Of a stretch of DNA of 64,000 bases, positions 61,262 through 64,000 are shown piece by piece. Within the stretch, counting starts at the first letter, position 1. Every line of letters begins with the position of its first letter. The notes under the pieces are model-generated. The model was given only the letters and a program-made list of their open reading frames with translations, made no database searches and had not been told where the DNA came from. Both the position numbers and the translations under genes were made by a program. The stretch spans positions 3,100,001-3,164,000 of the forward strand of contig NZ_CP126741.1 of the NCBI RefSeq assembly GCF_030246905.1. Reading direction: 5' to 3'. This DNA comes from Microbacterium sp. zg-Y818. GTDB lineage: Bacteria; Actinomycetota; Actinomycetes; Actinomycetales; Microbacteriaceae.

Positions 61262-61497
61262 CAGAGCTTCACACCCTTCGCGATCATGTCCTTGACAACC
61301 GACTCGATGCCGCGGACGTCAATGACCTTCATGCCCTTGGCGGACACGTTGATCGTGATCTTCCGGCCCAGCGAGGGCACGAAGTAGGTCTTCTTCTGCA
61401 CGTTCGGGTCGAAGCGGCGCTTCGTCCGGCGGTGCGAGTGCGAGATGTTGTGACCGAAGCCGGGAACAGCTCCAGTCACCTGGCACACTGCTGCCAT
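61261..61497 (-). CDS. rpmB: 50S ribosomal protein L28
   Basis: 78 residues from ATG 61497 with AAGGAG upstream. [40 protein letters not shown] and [18 protein letters not shown] match L28. Only one Cys, so no zinc site. First gene of the operon; the 187-bp gap behind it has a TAGACT (61646-61641 on the minus strand) that may be the -10 box. Confidence 0.97.
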   Translation of the reverse strand: MAAVCQVTGAVPGFGHNISHSHRRTKRRFDPNVQKKTYFVPSLGRKITINVSAKGMKVIDVRGIESVVKDMIAKGVKL

Positions 61498-61684
61498 GTG
61501 ATGTCTCCTTAGTACCGTGGCACCGGACGGTGCCACCCAAGATCCCTTGTCTGCACCCCGCACTCGATCCGGCCCGTGAAGGACCGCGGTCGAAGGGAAG
61601 GGTGCGAACTGCGTGCTGGAGTGCGCGCAGACGAAGAGTCAGTCTAGCACGGGCGGGCGTGTCGGCTTGACCTGCGGCACCGCC

Positions 61685-62359
61685 TCACGTGGCCGCAGCC
61701 GCCTGCGGCCCGGCCCCGCGCCCCCACCGGAACGCCGATACGGTCGGGTGGCCGGCGATCCAGAAGCGCCACGGGAACGCCGCCGTCCCCGCCTCGCCCG
61801 CCACGCCCACGCGCGGCCCGGTCGCCGGCTGCGCCACCGGGTCCACCAGCAGCAGCAGCTGCGCGACGGCACCGTGAAGCGGCACCCCCGTGACGGCGTC
61901 GATCCCGTCATGACGGGGGTGTCGCAGTCCCACCGCGTCGCCGAGACGTCCCGGCCCTCGGGCGAGGTCGCGGTCGACGCGTGCGGCGGTGCGGCGGCGA
62001 CGGGCGGCATCCAGCCCCTCCACCACCTCGCCGCCGCGCAAGAGCACACCGCCGGCGACCCCGTCGGGCGCGCAGACGACGTTCACGCACGAGTGGATGC
62101 CGTGACTCAGGTAGACGTAGAGGTGACCGGGCTCCCCCCACATGGTGGCGTTGCGCGGCGTCGGCCCCATGCGCGCATGCGAACCAGGGTCGGGCACCTC
62201 CCCCGTGCCGCGGCCGTGGTAGGCCTCGACCTCGGTGAGGCGCACGCCGACCGTCTCGCCGTCTGCGGTCACCCGCAGCACGCCGCCCAGCAGCCGCGGC
62301 GCGACCTCGAGGGGAAGCCCCGCGAGCTCCTCGCGCGTCGCCGGACGCAGGTCGCTCAT
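61685..62359 (-). CDS. 3-methyladenine DNA glycosylase (AAG/MPG family)
   Basis: Base-excision repair enzyme removing alkylated purines. 224 residues from ATG 62359, overlapping the upstream stop (ATGA). Catalytic Glu in RLTEVEAYHG, the intercalating-residue region MWGEPGHLYVYLSHGIHSCV, LLRGGEVVEG, LARGPGRLGDAVG and the C-terminal RFWIAGHPTVS are canonical. Translationally coupled to the beta-propeller-like protein, though no functional link is evident. Confidence 0.95.
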   Translation of the reverse strand: MSDLRPATREELAGLPLEVAPRLLGGVLRVTADGETVGVRLTEVEAYHGRGTGEVPDPGSHARMGPTPRNATMWGEPGHLYVYLSHGIHSCVNVVCAPDGVAGGVLLRGGEVVEGLDAARRRRTAARVDRDLARGPGRLGDAVGLRHPRHDGIDAVTGVPLHGAVAQLLLLVDPVAQPATGPRVGVAGEAGTAAFPWRFWIAGHPTVSAFRWGRGAGPQAAAAT

Positions 62360-63768
62360 TGCGGCGGCACCTGGCACCACGAGGAGTCGAACCCGGTGAG
62401 CGCGACGACCGGCTCACCTTCGGCGAGGGTGACGATGTGGGTCTCGAGTCGCTCGGGCAGCGGCACGTCATAGAGGTCGTAGGCGTTCGCGACCGCGTCG
62501 GGCGCCACCAGCACCGCGGCGTAGCGGCCGCTGGGCGACACGCAGGTCTGCAGCACGGCGTCGGTGCCTGGCACCTCGAAGACCGCTCGCGTTCCGCCCG
62601 GCTCGACGACCTCGACCGAGGTGCCGAGCGGGTTGAGGCCGTCGAAGCGGGTGACGGTCTGCAGGGTCCCCTCGCCGCCGGGGAGGGGCAGCACGAGCTG
62701 GGGCCGCACGTCGGCGACGGCGAGCGGCAGCGGCTCCTCGGTGCCGTCGCCGAGATCGACCAGCACCAGCCCGTCCACCCGCTCGACCGCGGCCAGCGGC
62801 GTACCACGGGCGATGCCCTCGATCGCCATGGCAGTGCCGAGGTCGACCGAGTCGGCGCCCGACGACGCCGACAGCAGCAGCCGGCCGTCGAAGGTCAGCA
62901 CCAGGAGCGCCTCGCTGTCGGGGACGAACCTCCAGTCGGTGACTCGCTGCTCGTCGCCCGCGATCGACACCGCGACCGGATCGGCATCCGGATCCTTGAG
63001 CGACGCGGTGTAGAGCACGCTCTCGGCGCCGCCGCCGAGCCCCACGTCGTCGGCGGTGTAGGTGTAGCCGATGAGCTCGCCGCGGTCGGCGCTCTGCAGG
63101 TTGGCGACGCGACCCTCCCCCGGCAGAGCGAGCTGGGTGGGGTTGCCGCCGTCGCGGTCCGTGACGATGAGCGCAGTGCGGTCGTCTTCGCGCACCGAGA
63201 TCACGAGCCGGCTCGAGGTGGCCCGGAAGTCCTCGATGTGGGGGTGCTCGAAGACGGGCACGCCCTCGCCGGCGAGGTCGGTGCGAAAGACGGTGTCGCC
63301 CCCTTCGGAGCGCCGCAGCAGGAACATCTCCAGGGGCGGGGTGCGCATCGTCTCGACCACATCCGAGGTCGGACCACCGCCGACGGCCTGGAGCCCCTCG
63401 ATGCGCACCGTGTACTCGGTGTCGTCGTACAGCGGCAGGGTGAAGCGCACGCCGACGCTGCGGCCGGAGGTGTCGACCGTGAAGGGGGTCTCCGGGGTGA
63501 CGGTGACCTGCGAGGGATCGACCTCCTGCAGCGATCGGCTGGTCGTCACGATGAACCGCGACCCGGATGCCGAGATCGCCGCCGCGGGATCGGACTGCAC
63601 CCCGGTGACGCGGGGACCCTGCAGAGCGGCGATTCCGGCGCCCACGAGCCCGACGAGCACGAGCAGGCCGACGACGACCGCGAACGCCACCGCGAACGAG
63701 CGCCGGCGCCGATCGCGGCGCAGGCCGCCCCGCGTGCGCTGCCGACGACCGACGGCGTCAGTACTCAT
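62356..63768 (-). CDS. membrane-anchored beta-propeller-like protein
   Basis: 470 residues. A basic N-terminus (about 1-25) and one membrane helix (VAFAVVVGLLVLVGLVGAGI) precede an Ig-like segment (about 50-145, SQVTVTPETPFTVDTSGRSV) and then repeated strands resembling TolB/PD40 or WD blades: LIVTDRDGGNPTQLALPGEG, VTDWRFVPDSEALLVLTFDG, VSPSGRYAAVLVAPDAVANA. The blade-like repeats suggest binding to protein or cell-wall polymers. Function unknown. Overlaps the upstream DUF1980 gene by 11 bp. Confidence 0.82.
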   Translation of the reverse strand: MSTDAVGRRQRTRGGLRRDRRRRSFAVAFAVVVGLLVLVGLVGAGIAALQGPRVTGVQSDPAAAISASGSRFIVTTSRSLQEVDPSQVTVTPETPFTVDTSGRSVGVRFTLPLYDDTEYTVRIEGLQAVGGGPTSDVVETMRTPPLEMFLLRRSEGGDTVFRTDLAGEGVPVFEHPHIEDFRATSSRLVISVREDDRTALIVTDRDGGNPTQLALPGEGRVANLQSADRGELIGYTYTADDVGLGGGAESVLYTASLKDPDADPVAVSIAGDEQRVTDWRFVPDSEALLVLTFDGRLLLSASSGADSVDLGTAMAIEGIARGTPLAAVERVDGLVLVDLGDGTEEPLPLAVADVRPQLVLPLPGGEGTLQTVTRFDGLNPLGTSVEVVEPGGTRAVFEVPGTDAVLQTCVSPSGRYAAVLVAPDAVANAYDLYDVPLPERLETHIVTLAEGEPVVALTGFDSSWCQVPPQ

Positions 63769-64000
63769 AAGGGTCGTCCGGCTCGTCGATGGGGGTCACC
63801 TCGGTCGCGGCGATCGTCAGCGCGCCGTCGGCGCCGACCTGCACGGTTCCGCTGACGGTCACCCAGGTGCCCGTCTCGGGCACGTCGCCGACGGCGACGG
63901 GAACGCTCGCCACCTGCGCGTCGATGACGCAGTGCGTGATGACCAGCCTCGTGAGGTCGAACCCGTCGTCGGCGGGAGTGACGAAGCCGGTGAGGGTCAC
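63758..64000 (-). CDS. TIGR03943/DUF1980 (YcgQ-like) membrane protein, C-terminal part
   Basis: The last 80 codons of a gene whose start lies outside the window. LTGFVTPADDGFDLTRLVITHCVIDAQVAS, abbreviated by FDLTRLVITHC and IDAQVASVPVAV, TGTWVTVSGTVQVG and the ending PIDEPDDPYEY match the C-terminal domain of YcgQ/TIGR03943 proteins, which usually pair with a YcgR-type permease. The family CC motif is HC here. Metal handling is suspected for the family, not proven. Confidence 0.82.
   Translation of the reverse strand: MTLTGFVTPADDGFDLTRLVITHCVIDAQVASVPVAVGDVPETGTWVTVSGTVQVGADGALTIAATEVTPIDEPDDPYEY

Noticed and set aside
61498..61684. Zur box upstream of rpmB
   Set aside because: No AT-rich Zur-like palindrome is present in this GC-rich stretch.

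Overview
The window is 64 kb of high-GC actinobacterial chromosome. It most resembles Microbacteriaceae, probably Microbacterium. Supporting signs are the HspR/HAIR-controlled dnaK-grpE-dnaJ operon, many genes whose start codon sits six bases after a TANNNT -10 box (a leaderless layout), a DtxR-type iron box, and very frequent use of the word GGATGCC/GGCATCC. No rRNA, insertion sequence, CRISPR array or intact prophage was found.

Layout. 0-3.8 kb: chaperone operon on the minus strand with two HAIR operators. 4.0-6.8 kb: three camelysin/TasA-like secreted proteins followed by their SipW-type signal peptidase. 6.9-9.0 kb: an MFS permease and dCTP deaminase. 9.1-12.6 kb: four tRNA genes (Gly-CCC, Thr-CGT, Gly-GCC, Lys-TTT), a duplicated lipoprotein pair, two more lipoproteins (one frameshifted), and 20-bp repeats that may be remnants of an integration site.

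12.6-37 kb: a large catabolic island. On the minus strand are a GH10 xylanase, a CoA-ester lyase, two aldehyde dehydrogenases, a Zn alcohol dehydrogenase, a complete Dpp/Opp-type ABC importer, an MmgE/PrpD protein, an FAD dehydrogenase and a GntR/FCD regulator. On the plus strand are an enoyl-CoA hydratase, a second closely related GntR/FCD regulator, two CaiB/BaiF CoA-transferase subunits, a thiolase-like protein and a DUF35 protein. After a strong terminator come two more MmgE/PrpD proteins. AT-rich palindromes of the form RTATA-N3-TATAY lie upstream of five of these transcription units, so the island looks like one regulon. I read it as uptake of an organic acid or ester-like compound, activation by CoA transfer, hydration and carbon-carbon cleavage. 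The substrate is unknown.

37-43 kb: a second, separate Dpp-type ABC importer, divergent from an Lrp/AsnC regulator. 43-49 kb: small lipoproteins, a ThuA-like protein, a LuxR/NarL two-component pair and an M23-like lipoprotein. 48.8-52.7 kb: a membrane-anchored protein, a large secreted protein of unknown function that may contain a beta-pore-like region, and a short-chain dehydrogenase. 52.8-58 kb: a serine-hydrolase homologue that has lost its catalytic motifs, a DUF2470 plus heme oxygenase pair under an iron box, a PIF1/RecD-like helicase and a membrane protein. 58-64 kb: a CopD-CtaG fusion, HU, the ribosomal proteins S14/L33/L28, 3-methyladenine DNA glycosylase, a beta-propeller-like protein and the end of a DUF1980 gene. 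A 20-bp repeat family (GAGTGAGTATTCGCG core) occurs three times between 52.8 and 60.7 kb, twice overlapping stop codons.
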